DNA of 64,000 nucleotides from the NCBI GenBank assembly GCA_034436155.1, contig DAOTVP010000047.1:30177-94176 (forward strand), given 5' to 3'. Position 1 is the first letter of the stretch, and the number at the start of each line of letters is the position of its first letter. Below the pieces are notes generated by a model. The model had not been told where the DNA came from and searched no databases. It was given only the letters and a program-made list of their open reading frames with translations. The DNA comes from GCA-2794515 sp034436155 (GTDB lineage Bacteria; Chloroflexota; Anaerolineae; Aggregatilineales; Phototrophicaceae). Position numbers and translations under genes: made by a program. Positions 34,964 through 44,237 of the stretch are shown here, one piece after another.

Positions 34964-37162
34964 ATACATAAAACTGTATACGCCATCTTCACTCACGCTA
35001 AACCGGATACGTATAAATCGCAAATCTTCTTCTTCATAACGTCCAAATGGAATGATAACCGGAACGATGTTTCCATCGACATTTTCTGAGACGATTGTAC
35101 CGCTAAAATCAATATCGTATCCTGCGATTTCTGTTGAATAAACAGTCATCTCATATGGTAGCAATCCATCTGGATTACCTAAACGGTAGCCCAAGAAGGT
35201 GATGTCATAATAGGTGGGGATGTAATCTAGTAAGGCTGTATACACTTCTCCCGCGACTAGAGTTACTGTGACAGGCGTGTTATCTCCAGCGAGCTGAATG
35301 ACCTCCAATGGGTTTTGCATAGGGACAATATTTTCTCCCATTGCAAATGCCCGATAATCGGATGGCGTGCTAGCAACAGGTGTTGCTAATAGATGAACAA
35401 TGGCATCATCACCATTAGCAATTGCCAGTAGATTGCCATCAGGGTGCAAAGCGACAAACAAATTATACGCATAGAAACTCACATTATCTGCGCTGTTCAG
35501 AGCATATAAATGATTCGTTTCGATTTGACCTTTTTCGTTGAGGGGTGAATCGGGGCTATATAGGGCAACAATACGCGGTGAACTACCGAATACGCCCACG
35601 ATAATTTCGCCTGTGGGGGTAAAAGCAATGCCTCTTCCCATGATTGGTGCATTTTTGAAAGGTAAGGATAAGCGATCGCCATCAATGGTGCCGTCTAAGG
35701 TGACATGATGCGTCAAGACATCATCCGCAACTGAGAAAATATCACCATGTTCTCCGCCCAAGATAGGTGAAGCAAATACATATTGCCCATCTGGTGAAAA
35801 AGCGAGTGTCCGATTATAAATTTGTTCGGTCATCGCGCCTTCTAAAAAGTAACTGGTGATTTCACTTAATTTAGCGCCCGTGTGTGCATCATATAAAGAT
35901 AGATGCGATGGTTCTAGGGTAACACTAGCAATGAGGCGTTCGCCATTGGGTGAGAATGCGAGATCGAAAAATAAGCCATTAATGAACCCGCTCGACATCC
36001 CCTCTGGTGTGATTTTGAAACGCTCTGTCCCATCGGCTTGGTACAAGGCTAACACAGAACGCTTACCACCAACCGCAATAGAATCATCTCGATAAACCTC
36101 AACGGTATTGATACTTTCGCCAATACTTGCCGACCATAATAATCTACCATCGGGGATAGAATAGACATAAAACGGTTGGGTGAGTTCCTGTTTTACAACG
36201 GCAATAACCGATGTGCCAACAGAAATATCCAAAAGGGCGCTTTGGGTCATAAAGCGGGTACTTTCGCCTGTGAGCGCATCCCAAATGTTGACTTCTCCAT
36301 CTTGCCCGACACTGACCAAATAACGCCCATCATCTGTCCACTCTAATCCAGTCAAAACAAATGCGTGGTCATAAATATCAACCACATGCGTGAGTGATTC
36401 AAAGTTATCCGCAGTGATATATTGTGCATCATTGCGGGAAATGGTGATGGTATCGCCTTGTTGTGATGGTAACTGAGTCGGTGCGGATGTAGTCGTGGCG
36501 GGCGCATACCAACGAATCATCAGATTATCAAAATATCCAATCGCAACTTGATTGGCATCATTATCGCGTGTGATAGCATATTGAATCTGCACAGGACTAA
36601 AATCATTAAATGAGGTACTACTGATAAATGTGCCGTCCAGATAAACGGAGATCTGGTTATCTGCAAAGCGAATTCCCATGTTGTGCATTGCACCATCAGT
36701 CATATCCACATTATGGGTTGTTTCTATCAATACCCCTGATTGTGGGGAAGCAACGATAATGCGCCCACTTCGACATGCCCAATAAGTGAACCCGATGCTG
36801 GCATCATCATAAAGTGTGATTCCGTTACAGCCTCCTAAGCCCGGTGCGGCTTCGTTACGAACATCTACCGATAATTCAAAATCAGTATATAAAGTGGTCG
36901 AGATACCCATGTTACTGAAGTTATTATATACCCACGCTAAGGTGTTTTCTGCTGTCACTGAGAGTATCTCAATTTGATATTCACTATTGACGATGCCATA
37001 ACGGATTGTCCCAGATTCATCTAAACCTTCGTACCAATTCCCCCTGTTAGATGAATAATCCTCTTGATATATGATGCTTCCACTACTAGGAAAATCCTGT
37101 GCTTGTAGCGGGAAAATAAGTACAAAGATAAATATGAATGGTACAAAATATTTCGGGTTCAT
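34952..37162 (-). CDS. Secreted LamG-like plus WD40 propeller protein
   Basis: A 736-aa exported protein with a signal peptide (FVPFIFIFVLIFPLQAQ). Residues about 30-215 form a beta-sandwich like that of the LamG-like modules in the large kinase (IRYGIVNSEYQIEI, AIGYFDNLMIRW). Residues about 255-600 are WD40/quinoprotein-type blades (LTGLEWTDDGRYLVSVG, NIWDALTG, LAFSPNGERLIAS). The last 100 residues are a further beta domain. Codons are AT-richer than in neighbouring genes. It lies downstream of htpG on the same strand, behind a strong hairpin, so it probably has its own promoter. Function unknown; adhesion or binding is the usual guess for such architectures. Confidence 0.83.
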   Translation of the reverse strand: MNPKYFVPFIFIFVLIFPLQAQDFPSSGSIIYQEDYSSNRGNWYEGLDESGTIRYGIVNSEYQIEILSVTAENTLAWVYNNFSNMGISTTLYTDFELSVDVRNEAAPGLGGCNGITLYDDASIGFTYWACRSGRIIVASPQSGVLIETTHNVDMTDGAMHNMGIRFADNQISVYLDGTFISSTSFNDFSPVQIQYAITRDNDANQVAIGYFDNLMIRWYAPATTTSAPTQLPSQQGDTITISRNDAQYITADNFESLTHVVDIYDHAFVLTGLEWTDDGRYLVSVGQDGEVNIWDALTGESTRFMTQSALLDISVGTSVIAVVKQELTQPFYVYSIPDGRLLWSASIGESINTVEVYRDDSIAVGGKRSVLALYQADGTERFKITPEGMSSGFINGLFFDLAFSPNGERLIASVTLEPSHLSLYDAHTGAKLSEITSYFLEGAMTEQIYNRTLAFSPDGQYVFASPILGGEHGDIFSVADDVLTHHVTLDGTIDGDRLSLPFKNAPIMGRGIAFTPTGEIIVGVFGSSPRIVALYSPDSPLNEKGQIETNHLYALNSADNVSFYAYNLFVALHPDGNLLAIANGDDAIVHLLATPVASTPSDYRAFAMGENIVPMQNPLEVIQLAGDNTPVTVTLVAGEVYTALLDYIPTYYDITFLGYRLGNPDGLLPYEMTVYSTEIAGYDIDFSGTIVSENVDGNIVPVIIPFGRYEEEDLRFIRIRFSVSEDGVYSFMYLAN

Positions 37163-37201
37163 ATGCTCATCCTTATTTGATTATGGTGGGTTATATATAA
37201 A

Positions 37202-37256
37202 AGTCGAATCACGATTTGTCAGACAGTTTCATGATTCGACGATTCGTGATTCGACT
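37202..37256. terminator. Long hairpin at the htpG stop codon
   Basis: The arms AGTCGAATCACGA (37202-37214) and TCGTGATTCGACT (37244-37256) are perfectly complementary over 13 bases; between them a third GATTCGAC copy occurs. The upstream arm overlaps the htpG stop codon region. Probable terminator or mRNA stabiliser for htpG. Confidence 0.65.
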
Positions 37257-39159
37257 ATTGTTCAAATTTCAGGCTATCGGCGGGTGTGCCTGTGGCGGCT
37301 TGCATGAGCATAATCAACCGATTCGCCATCGCCGATGGGTCTGGATGAATCCCATCTTGGAGCAATGCCGTCTCGAAGACTTGTTCGATCACTGCATCCA
37401 CTAGCGCGGTTTGCCCGTTGTTGATTAATCCCGTCAGGTTATGCAACAAGCCATGACGCGGATTCAGTTCCAAAATTTTGACGGGCAGTTGATAATCTTT
37501 ATCCAACAAGCGGTTAATCCGATAGGCATAACGATTATTGCCCGTCTCATCGCTGACCAGTCGTGCAGGGCTATTGAAGGTCGCCTTGCTTTGGCGCACA
37601 TCGCGCACGCGATCGCCCAAAATCGTTTTGAAGCGGGTCTGCAATGCCTCGAAACTATCCCCTTCTAAGGCGGGGGCTTCTTCGTCTGGGGTTTGGATGT
37701 CGCCGATGTTGCTCAGGTCAATATCGCTTTCATCCACACTGCGAATTTTATGCCCCTTATAATCACTCAAACCCATGAGCATGGCGGCATCTACGGGGTC
37801 GGTGAAATACAGCACCTCTATCCCGCGTTGACGGAACGCATCCAGATGTGGGCTACGGCGGGCGCTGGAAAAATCATCGCCGATGATGTAATAAATATCG
37901 TCTTGTCCCTCTTTCATGCGCTCGACATAATCGGCGAGGCTATGAAACGATTGCGGATCGTCATCATGAGTTGAATTGAAGAACAACAACGGCTCGATAT
38001 CGGTCTTATCGGCGGGCGATACCACCACGCCTTGTTTGATGAGTCGCCCAAATTCGGCATAAATTTTCAGATATGTCTCGCGGTCTTTATGCGCCAACCG
38101 TTTGAGTTCCGATAGCACCTTGCCCGTGATGGTCTTTTTGAGCGTTGCCATGATCCGATTTGCCTGTACACTTTCGCGGTTGACATTCAGGGGCAAATCT
38201 TCGGTATCCACCACGCCTTGCACAAAACTTAGGTATTCGGGGAGCAAATCTTTGCAATATTCTTGGATGAGGATTTTGCGGGCATATAATTTTAAGCCTG
38301 CCTCTTTGCGGAGGCTGAACATGGTTTGCTCGCCCGATGAGGGGATATATAACAGGGCATAAAATTGTAACGGCACATCGGCACGCATGTGAATTTTATG
38401 CAACGGCTCGTTAAAATCCATCGTGAAGGAGCGATAAAAGTCGGTATATTGTTCGGCTTTGATTTCATCGGGCGATTGTCTCCACAGGGCGGTTTGTTGG
38501 TTGGTGGGATTTTCTTCACCATCGACAGAAATCGGGAAGGCGATATAATCGGAGTGCTTGCGGATGATTTGTTTGATGCGCCAATTTTGCAAAAATTCGG
38601 CATCTTCTTCTTTGATGTGCAAAATAATATCCGTCCCACGATTCGCCCGTTCCGCAGGCATGACGGTGTAATTGGCATCGCCTGTAGCTTCCCATGCGTA
38701 GGCGGGTTCATCGGCGATATACGACTTCGAGACCACACGCACCTTATCCGCCACCATGAACGCCGAATAAAACCCAACCCCGAATTGACCAATCACATCG
38801 GCGGCATTGGTAGCGCCATTTTGACCCGCTTTCATGGCTTCGATGAATTGCTTCGCGCCACTGCGGGCAATCGTCCCTAGATTATTGACCATATCCGCGC
38901 GGGTCATGCCGATACCGCTATCGCTGATGGTGATGGTCTTGGCTTCTGGGTCTATTTTGACTTCGATATACAATTCAGAATCGGCATCCAACACATTCTG
39001 ATTGGTCAGAAGTTCAAATTGCACCCGATTCAGCGCATCAGACGCATTTGAAATCAGCTCACGCAAGAAAATCTCGCGGTCAGAATACAGCGAGTGAATC
39101 AGAATATCGAGTAATTGTTTAATTTCTGCTTGAAATGAAAAAGTTTGTGCCTCAGACAT
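37255..39159 (-). CDS. htpG: Molecular chaperone HtpG (Hsp90)
   Basis: The bacterial Hsp90, an ATP-dependent cytosolic chaperone dimer. The N-terminal GHKL ATPase domain shows SDREIFLRELISNASDA, SDSGIGMTRADMVNNLGTIARSG and GQFGVGFYSAFMVAD, with the catalytic glutamate in the first. The middle domain has PLQFYALLYIPS and QEYCKDLLPEYL, and the C-terminal dimerisation domain closes the protein at 634 aa. ATG 39159 has GGGAG ten bases upstream; an in-frame start at 39189 is less likely. A TATAAT at 39208-39213 (minus strand) could be its -10 box. No CIRCE element was seen. Confidence 0.97.
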   Translation of the reverse strand: MSEAQTFSFQAEIKQLLDILIHSLYSDREIFLRELISNASDALNRVQFELLTNQNVLDADSELYIEVKIDPEAKTITISDSGIGMTRADMVNNLGTIARSGAKQFIEAMKAGQNGATNAADVIGQFGVGFYSAFMVADKVRVVSKSYIADEPAYAWEATGDANYTVMPAERANRGTDIILHIKEEDAEFLQNWRIKQIIRKHSDYIAFPISVDGEENPTNQQTALWRQSPDEIKAEQYTDFYRSFTMDFNEPLHKIHMRADVPLQFYALLYIPSSGEQTMFSLRKEAGLKLYARKILIQEYCKDLLPEYLSFVQGVVDTEDLPLNVNRESVQANRIMATLKKTITGKVLSELKRLAHKDRETYLKIYAEFGRLIKQGVVVSPADKTDIEPLLFFNSTHDDDPQSFHSLADYVERMKEGQDDIYYIIGDDFSSARRSPHLDAFRQRGIEVLYFTDPVDAAMLMGLSDYKGHKIRSVDESDIDLSNIGDIQTPDEEAPALEGDSFEALQTRFKTILGDRVRDVRQSKATFNSPARLVSDETGNNRYAYRINRLLDKDYQLPVKILELNPRHGLLHNLTGLINNGQTALVDAVIEQVFETALLQDGIHPDPSAMANRLIMLMQAATGTPADSLKFEQ

Positions 39160-39258
39160 AATCAAAACACTCCCATGAACGTACTTCACTGTACATTTAC
39201 GGGAGTCATTATAATGCGGGTCTGTTAGATTTGGGTAAAAAATTTTTCACCCGTGCAA

Positions 39259-41787
39259 TTAGCGGTTTTCCACCGTGTACGAGGCGGGTTCTTGATATTC
39301 GTTCACGCGGAATGTCACCGTCTCGCTGGTCTCTTGCGTGCCATCGGCACGGGTGACGATGATGTATAATTCGTATTCGCCTAGCGCCAATTGCCACCAA
39401 TAATCAAACGGGGCGCTGGTGTCTGTGCTGATCTCCGCACCATTCAAAATGAAGGTGACGCTGGTCGCATCCAACGGGGTGGCGGCGCGGAAGCGTATCC
39501 GTTGCGTCTCGACTGGGATTGTTGGCGAAATTTGAAATATCGAATAGGGGTCTGGTGCGAGTAGTCGCGTTCCCTTATGCTCATCGGGCAAGGTATAAAT
39601 CACGCCTGTCGGCACAGGACGCACGCCCGTGCGTAAGCCCCATTCTTGCGCCTCTTGAGGCAACACCAAAAACACGCGCTCAATCCGATTATCGGGTGGG
39701 GTGGTGGCATCGGCTAATGTGCCTGTGCGCGAATCTAAAATAAAGGTCTGATACATATTGTCATAATCCGTTGGGACAGTCCCTTCGATAAACCACTCCA
39801 TGCGCCGTTGTGGGCAGGCAGGTGTGGGCAATAAGCCACTGATATGGCACACTTCTGCGCGTACCACACCCTCTGGAATATCAAATTCGAGTTCGGGTTG
39901 CCCTAATAGCACCGTCCGCATGAATTGATTCCAAATCGGACCCGCGCCCGTCACCCCTGTCGATTCAATCATCGGCGAATTATCAGCATTGCCTACCCAT
40001 ACACCAACCACCAAATTCGGCGTGTATCCGACAATCCAATTATCGCGCATGTCGGTGGTTGTGCCTGTTTTGGCGGCACTAGGACGGTCAATTCGCAGGG
40101 CGCTATTTAATCCAAACCCGCCCATGCGGGCATAATTATCGCTTAAAATATCGGTGATGATGAACGCCACCCGTTCATCTAAAACGCGATTTTCGAGGGG
40201 CTTCGGTTGCCATGTGAACAATGTTTCGCCATCGGATGTGACGATGCTGGTGATGAGACTCGGCTCGATTCGATACCCGCCATTCGGAAAAATGCTATAG
40301 GCTTGCACCATATCTATCAGACGGACTTCGCCCCCGCCGAGTGTGATAGATAAATCCACGCGGGTGTTGTAGATGAGGTTATCCATGCCTGCATTTGCCG
40401 ATAGCGTTATCATGTCGGTGATGCCGACATAATCGAGGGCTTGCACGGCGGGGATGTTATAGGAGGATGCCAACGATTCGCGCAATGATACGGGACCGTG
40501 TTCGACCAGTCCGTAATTGGCGGGGACATAACTTTCGAGTTTGCGCGTGACAAACGGTGTTTTCACATCCAGCAACATCGTTGCCGCCGTGAGTGGGTTT
40601 TCGAGGTTGGGGTTCATCGCCGCGGCATAGGTGAATGGTTTGAGGGCGCTCCCTGGTTGCCGATAGGCGTAGGCGGCATTCAACGCGCCGTCTATTGTCT
40701 CATCGAAATAATCGGGACTGCCCAATAACACCCGAATTTGCCCTGTATACGGATCCATAGCCACCAACGCGCCGTTATTGGCATTGGCAGGCACATCGTT
40801 AATTGATGCAGGATGATTGAGCGCGTAGAGTTGGCGTTGCATAATGCTTTGGGCGGCATTTTGCCAATCTAAATCAATCGTGGTGATGACATCTAACCCG
40901 CGGGTATACAATGCTTCGGGATATTGGCGCTCTAAAATTTCCCATACCGCCATGACCGCGTGGGGCGCTTGGATAGGGAAGCGTGTGGATGCGAATTGGA
41001 GTTCATCGCCAAATGCAGAATCGGCTTCGGCTTGGGTGATATACCCATTTTGTACCATCAAACCCAAGACAATTTTTTGGCGATTTTTCGCATTTTCGAG
41101 TTGGGTGAGCGGGTCATAATAACTCGGATTTTGCAACACACCCGCCAAGAGCGCACACTCCGCCAACGATAATGCATCGGCAGATTTGGCGAAATACGTG
41201 CGCGATGCCCCCTCTAATCCATAGGCGAGGTTGCCGAAATAGGCTTGATTTAAGTAAATTTCGAGGATGTCATCTTTGCTATACGCCATTTGCAGTTGCA
41301 ACGCCAACGCCATCTCTTTGAGTTTGCGCTGAACCGAGCGTTCTAATCGGCTAGACGGGTCTAATAATAATAACCGTGCTGTTTGTTGGGTGATGGTACT
41401 GCCACCCGCCAATACTTCACCGCCCCGTATATTAATCCATAGCGCCCGCACCATGCCGACAATATCCACGCCCGGATGATAATAATAATTCGCGTCTTCT
41501 GTGGCTATGACTGCCTGTTCGCAATAGTTGGGGATGGTCTCTAGCGAGACCACTTTATTCAAGCCATTGTATTCACCGGGCGGGCGGATTTCATACAATA
41601 ATTTGCCGTTCCGATCATAAATGCGCGTGGCGGGCAATTGATACCCTTTTTGTAAATCGTAAATCGAGGGCAACCCCGCGAACACATAAACATAGATGAA
41701 CACGCCGAATAACGCGAATAATGTCCCCAAAATGAGCAGGACTTTTTGTAATCGTGACCGTTTTTTGAACCAACGCCAAATGGGCAT
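39259..41787 (-). CDS. Bifunctional penicillin-binding protein, PBP1C-like
   Basis: A class A PBP of 842 aa that polymerises and cross-links peptidoglycan outside the membrane. An N-terminal anchor lies at about residues 17-38. The GT51 glycosyltransferase domain has VIATEDANYYYHPG (catalytic Glu near 95) and GGSTITQQTARLL. The transpeptidase has the SxxK motif as SALK near 379, SYN near 440 and KTGTT near 575. The segment EVCHISGLLPTPACP and a C-terminal Ig-like domain (about 750-835) are typical of PbpC. It stands alone. Confidence 0.93.
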   Translation of the reverse strand: MPIWRWFKKRSRLQKVLLILGTLFALFGVFIYVYVFAGLPSIYDLQKGYQLPATRIYDRNGKLLYEIRPPGEYNGLNKVVSLETIPNYCEQAVIATEDANYYYHPGVDIVGMVRALWINIRGGEVLAGGSTITQQTARLLLLDPSSRLERSVQRKLKEMALALQLQMAYSKDDILEIYLNQAYFGNLAYGLEGASRTYFAKSADALSLAECALLAGVLQNPSYYDPLTQLENAKNRQKIVLGLMVQNGYITQAEADSAFGDELQFASTRFPIQAPHAVMAVWEILERQYPEALYTRGLDVITTIDLDWQNAAQSIMQRQLYALNHPASINDVPANANNGALVAMDPYTGQIRVLLGSPDYFDETIDGALNAAYAYRQPGSALKPFTYAAAMNPNLENPLTAATMLLDVKTPFVTRKLESYVPANYGLVEHGPVSLRESLASSYNIPAVQALDYVGITDMITLSANAGMDNLIYNTRVDLSITLGGGEVRLIDMVQAYSIFPNGGYRIEPSLITSIVTSDGETLFTWQPKPLENRVLDERVAFIITDILSDNYARMGGFGLNSALRIDRPSAAKTGTTTDMRDNWIVGYTPNLVVGVWVGNADNSPMIESTGVTGAGPIWNQFMRTVLLGQPELEFDIPEGVVRAEVCHISGLLPTPACPQRRMEWFIEGTVPTDYDNMYQTFILDSRTGTLADATTPPDNRIERVFLVLPQEAQEWGLRTGVRPVPTGVIYTLPDEHKGTRLLAPDPYSIFQISPTIPVETQRIRFRAATPLDATSVTFILNGAEISTDTSAPFDYWWQLALGEYELYIIVTRADGTQETSETVTFRVNEYQEPASYTVENR

Positions 41788-41904
41788 GATGCTCCCCTTG
41801 CTTAAAATTGCAAAACCTTTCGATGTAATCTCATTTTATGTCATTTGAGAGGGTCTTGGGCGCACGTTTAGGCGATGATTAGGCTACGCTTGTGCAACGC
41901 TGGC

Positions 41905-42396
41905 TCAAATTTCAAACCCTTGTTGGTGATACACGTCAATCAAGGCTTGAGGCAACAATTGGCGCATGATTTGGTCGCGCTGGGTCAGGTGAATGAGCCA
42001 ACGGTGTGATTGATCGGTGAATGTATCGGCAATTTCTTGGGGAGTCATCCACCGATACTGTGAATGTTCTTCGCTGATGCGAATCGGCAGAGATGGGTCT
42101 TTGAGGCGTGCGCCATAAAATACGCCGATGAGCTCGTTTTCGGGTATCGCTTCTCCGCGATAAAAATGCGTTGTGCCGATGAGCATATCCAATTGCACCA
42201 CCACGCCGATTTCTTCATGCACTTCGCGCAAGGCGGCGGTCTCGAAGCCCTCGCCTTGATCAACGCGCCCCGTGACGCATTCCCATTTATTGGGGCTGGC
42301 ATCTTTGGTGCTGGCGCGTTGCAACATCAGATAGGTGTTATCCTGGGGGTTATAAATCATTACACCAACCCCGCCTAAAAATTTGCCAATGCTCAT
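41905..42396 (-). CDS. NUDIX hydrolase
   Basis: A 163-aa NUDIX enzyme, which hydrolyses nucleoside diphosphates linked to another moiety. The NUDIX box is complete: GRVDQGEGFETAALREVHEEIGVV at about residues 46-69, with the REx2EE metal-binding glutamates. Start ATG 42396 is supported by GAGGG six bases upstream. A longer in-frame extension upstream only translates two hairpin repeats and is rejected. The substrate is unknown. Confidence 0.92.
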   Translation of the reverse strand: MSIGKFLGGVGVMIYNPQDNTYLMLQRASTKDASPNKWECVTGRVDQGEGFETAALREVHEEIGVVVQLDMLIGTTHFYRGEAIPENELIGVFYGARLKDPSLPIRISEEHSQYRWMTPQEIADTFTDQSHRWLIHLTQRDQIMRQLLPQALIDVYHQQGFEI

Positions 42397-42418
42397 AATA
42401 CCCTCAATATCAAATAAA

Positions 42419-42438
42419 GGACGGCAATTTTGCCGTCC
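42419..42438. repeat. Perfect hairpin upstream of the NUDIX gene
   Basis: GGACGGCAA (42419-42427) and TTGCCGTCC (42430-42438) form a 9-bp stem with a two-base loop. With the hairpin at 42466 it fills most of the gap after the LysM gene and probably terminates that gene. Confidence 0.6.
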
Positions 42439-42465
42439 CGATAAAGATAATAGGTGTAAAGTAAA

Positions 42466-42485
42466 GACGCGATTGGCTTCGCGTC
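42466..42485. repeat. Short GACGCG-type hairpin repeat
   Basis: GACGCGA (42466-42472), loop TTGGCT, TCGCGTC (42479-42485). The stem is the same as the hairpin inside the glycosyltransferase gene at 22858 and related to 21725 and 50258. Confidence 0.65.
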
Positions 42486-42497
42486 CACAAGCCAAAG

Positions 42498-43937
42498 TTA
42501 GACTCCCATTGCAGACCGCAACGTGTTACAGGCGGGGCAGGTGTTATCTGGGCGGATAATGGCATAGCCCGCCATCGGGTCACTATCGTAACGGGTGAAA
42601 TCCACATTCCAAATAATCATCAAGCGAATCAGACCGCCAGAACGCGCCTGACGCACCGCCCCCGCCAACCATTCGGCTTGTTCGGTGACGCTGGTATTTG
42701 CGCCCCAAGCAAACGCCGCGGGGAGCGGACCCAATCCATCGGGCGAAAGATAACCCAATTCAGTGAAACACAAGGCTTTACCAGGGAAGGTAGATGAATA
42801 CAATCTGACCATCGTGGGATAGTAGCGCGAATAATGGCTACTGTTGCCCCGCGGATCGCCAGATGTGGCAGTGGGGGGCAAAATACCTTCGTTATAATGC
42901 ACACCGACACAATCCATAAAATTCGCCGCGCCGTTATTCGCCATATCACGGATGAAACGGTCATCATTCACCACACGCCCAGGGAATGCGCCTTCGGCAC
43001 CCGTTGGCGCAGGGGCGGCACTAATCACCAACACATTGCGATTGGCATTTTTAATCGCCGTATAGCCTGCGCGGAGCATTTCGGTATATGCCGCCCCGCT
43101 AATTTGACCCGCAGGCCACTGACGGTCGATATTCGGTTCGTTCCAAATTTCGATGCCATCAGGGTTGAGCGCCGCCACACCCGCGAGGAACACCGAGAAA
43201 GCTTGAATATATTGCGCCCGATTCGCGCCCAATTGGGCGGGATCGCCAACGATGCCGAGCAAAATTTTGAAGCCCATGCTCCGCGCTTGGTCAATCATCG
43301 GTTGGGCGATGCTGGCAGGTTGCCCTTGTGACCAGAAAAGTTGTTTCTTGACCCACGTCATGCCCGCGCCACGCATTTGGTCTGGATAACGGAAGCCATC
43401 GACATGCCCGCCGAGTTCAAATCCGCCCGATACGGGTGGATTGCTTGGTGGCGGGTTGGTGGGAGGGTTGTTGGTGGGTGGCGGGGTAGATGAGCCACCA
43501 GAAATATTCAACACCTGTCCCGGATAAATCAGATTAGGGTTGGCGATATTATTCGCCGCGGCGATGGCTTGTACGGTTGTCCCAAACTGACGGGCGATTC
43601 CACCCAATGTATCGCCCCGTTTCACGGTGTAGGTGGTGGTAGTGGGTGGCGGATTGGTGGGTGGTGGATTGGTTGGGGGTGGGGTTGTCCCGCCTGTGGG
43701 GATGATGAGGCGTTGCCCAACAAAGATCAGATTGCGATTTGGGATGTTATTGGCTTGCTGAATAGCGGCGATAGAAACACCGTAGCGCAACGAAATGCGA
43801 TACAAATTTTCGCCCGGTTGCACGACATGAACAGTTTGCCCTGTGTTTTGGGTTTGGTCTTGTGCCAAGCTGATATTCACACTGGTGAAAACCATCATGA
43901 CCAACAAGAGCAGAAGGGCGGGGATTAATCTACGCAT
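42498..43937 (-). CDS. Secreted LysM protein with glycoside hydrolase-like TIM barrel
   Basis: A 479-aa exported protein. A signal peptide (LIPALLLLLVMMVFTSVNIS) is followed by two LysM domains (about 37-80, GENLYRISLRYGV; about 103-148, GDTLGGIARQFGT) that bind N-acetylglucosamine polymers. Pro/Asn-rich linkers lead to a TIM-barrel domain. IWNEPN (near 264) and FTELGY (near 389) place two glutamates as acid/base and nucleophile in the manner of clan GH-A enzymes. The substrate is unknown; wall glycan fits the LysM targeting. Start 43937 gives a standard signal peptide. Related barrels are in the proteins at 53339 and 61518. Confidence 0.85.
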   Translation of the reverse strand: MRRLIPALLLLLVMMVFTSVNISLAQDQTQNTGQTVHVVQPGENLYRISLRYGVSIAAIQQANNIPNRNLIFVGQRLIIPTGGTTPPPTNPPPTNPPPTTTTYTVKRGDTLGGIARQFGTTVQAIAAANNIANPNLIYPGQVLNISGGSSTPPPTNNPPTNPPPSNPPVSGGFELGGHVDGFRYPDQMRGAGMTWVKKQLFWSQGQPASIAQPMIDQARSMGFKILLGIVGDPAQLGANRAQYIQAFSVFLAGVAALNPDGIEIWNEPNIDRQWPAGQISGAAYTEMLRAGYTAIKNANRNVLVISAAPAPTGAEGAFPGRVVNDDRFIRDMANNGAANFMDCVGVHYNEGILPPTATSGDPRGNSSHYSRYYPTMVRLYSSTFPGKALCFTELGYLSPDGLGPLPAAFAWGANTSVTEQAEWLAGAVRQARSGGLIRLMIIWNVDFTRYDSDPMAGYAIIRPDNTCPACNTLRSAMGV

Positions 43938-44237
43938 ATTGCCGATGCCTTTCTGAAAAAAAGATGCACTATCCTGATTCAAAGTGTAACATAAATTAAC
44001 GCTTTGCGCCGATGTTTTGGGTATAATCCCCCAAAATTCTTATATGCACCCCGTTGAGGTTTGGTAATTATGGACATTTTGCCCAAATACCTGTCCAATC
44101 TACCTCACTTTTTGGTTACTTTTCACAAAAGACGTTTTGAATTTTGGGCTACTTTTTCCCCTACAATTTTGTATCTTCTGCCTATAATGAAGCGTGTTCT
44201 ATCAACATTGTTGTTCAAGCGAATGGAGTAATAGAGT
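43938..44237. promoter_or_regulatory. 300-bp divergent intergenic region with glnA promoter
   Basis: A candidate -10 TATAAT for glnA is at 44183-44188, about 50 bases before its ATG; no good -35 is visible at normal spacing, suggesting an activator-dependent promoter. A second TATAAT occurs at 44022-44027. The rest is AT-rich without repeats or open frames. No known nitrogen-regulator box was recognised. Confidence 0.45.

Noticed and set aside
39160..39240. Heat-shock CIRCE operator upstream of htpG
   Set aside because: No TTAGCACTC-type inverted repeat is present; only a possible -10 box was seen.
42397..42495. N-terminal extension of the NUDIX gene
   Set aside because: It only translates two hairpin repeats; ATG 42396 has a proper ribosome site and fits the family N-terminus.
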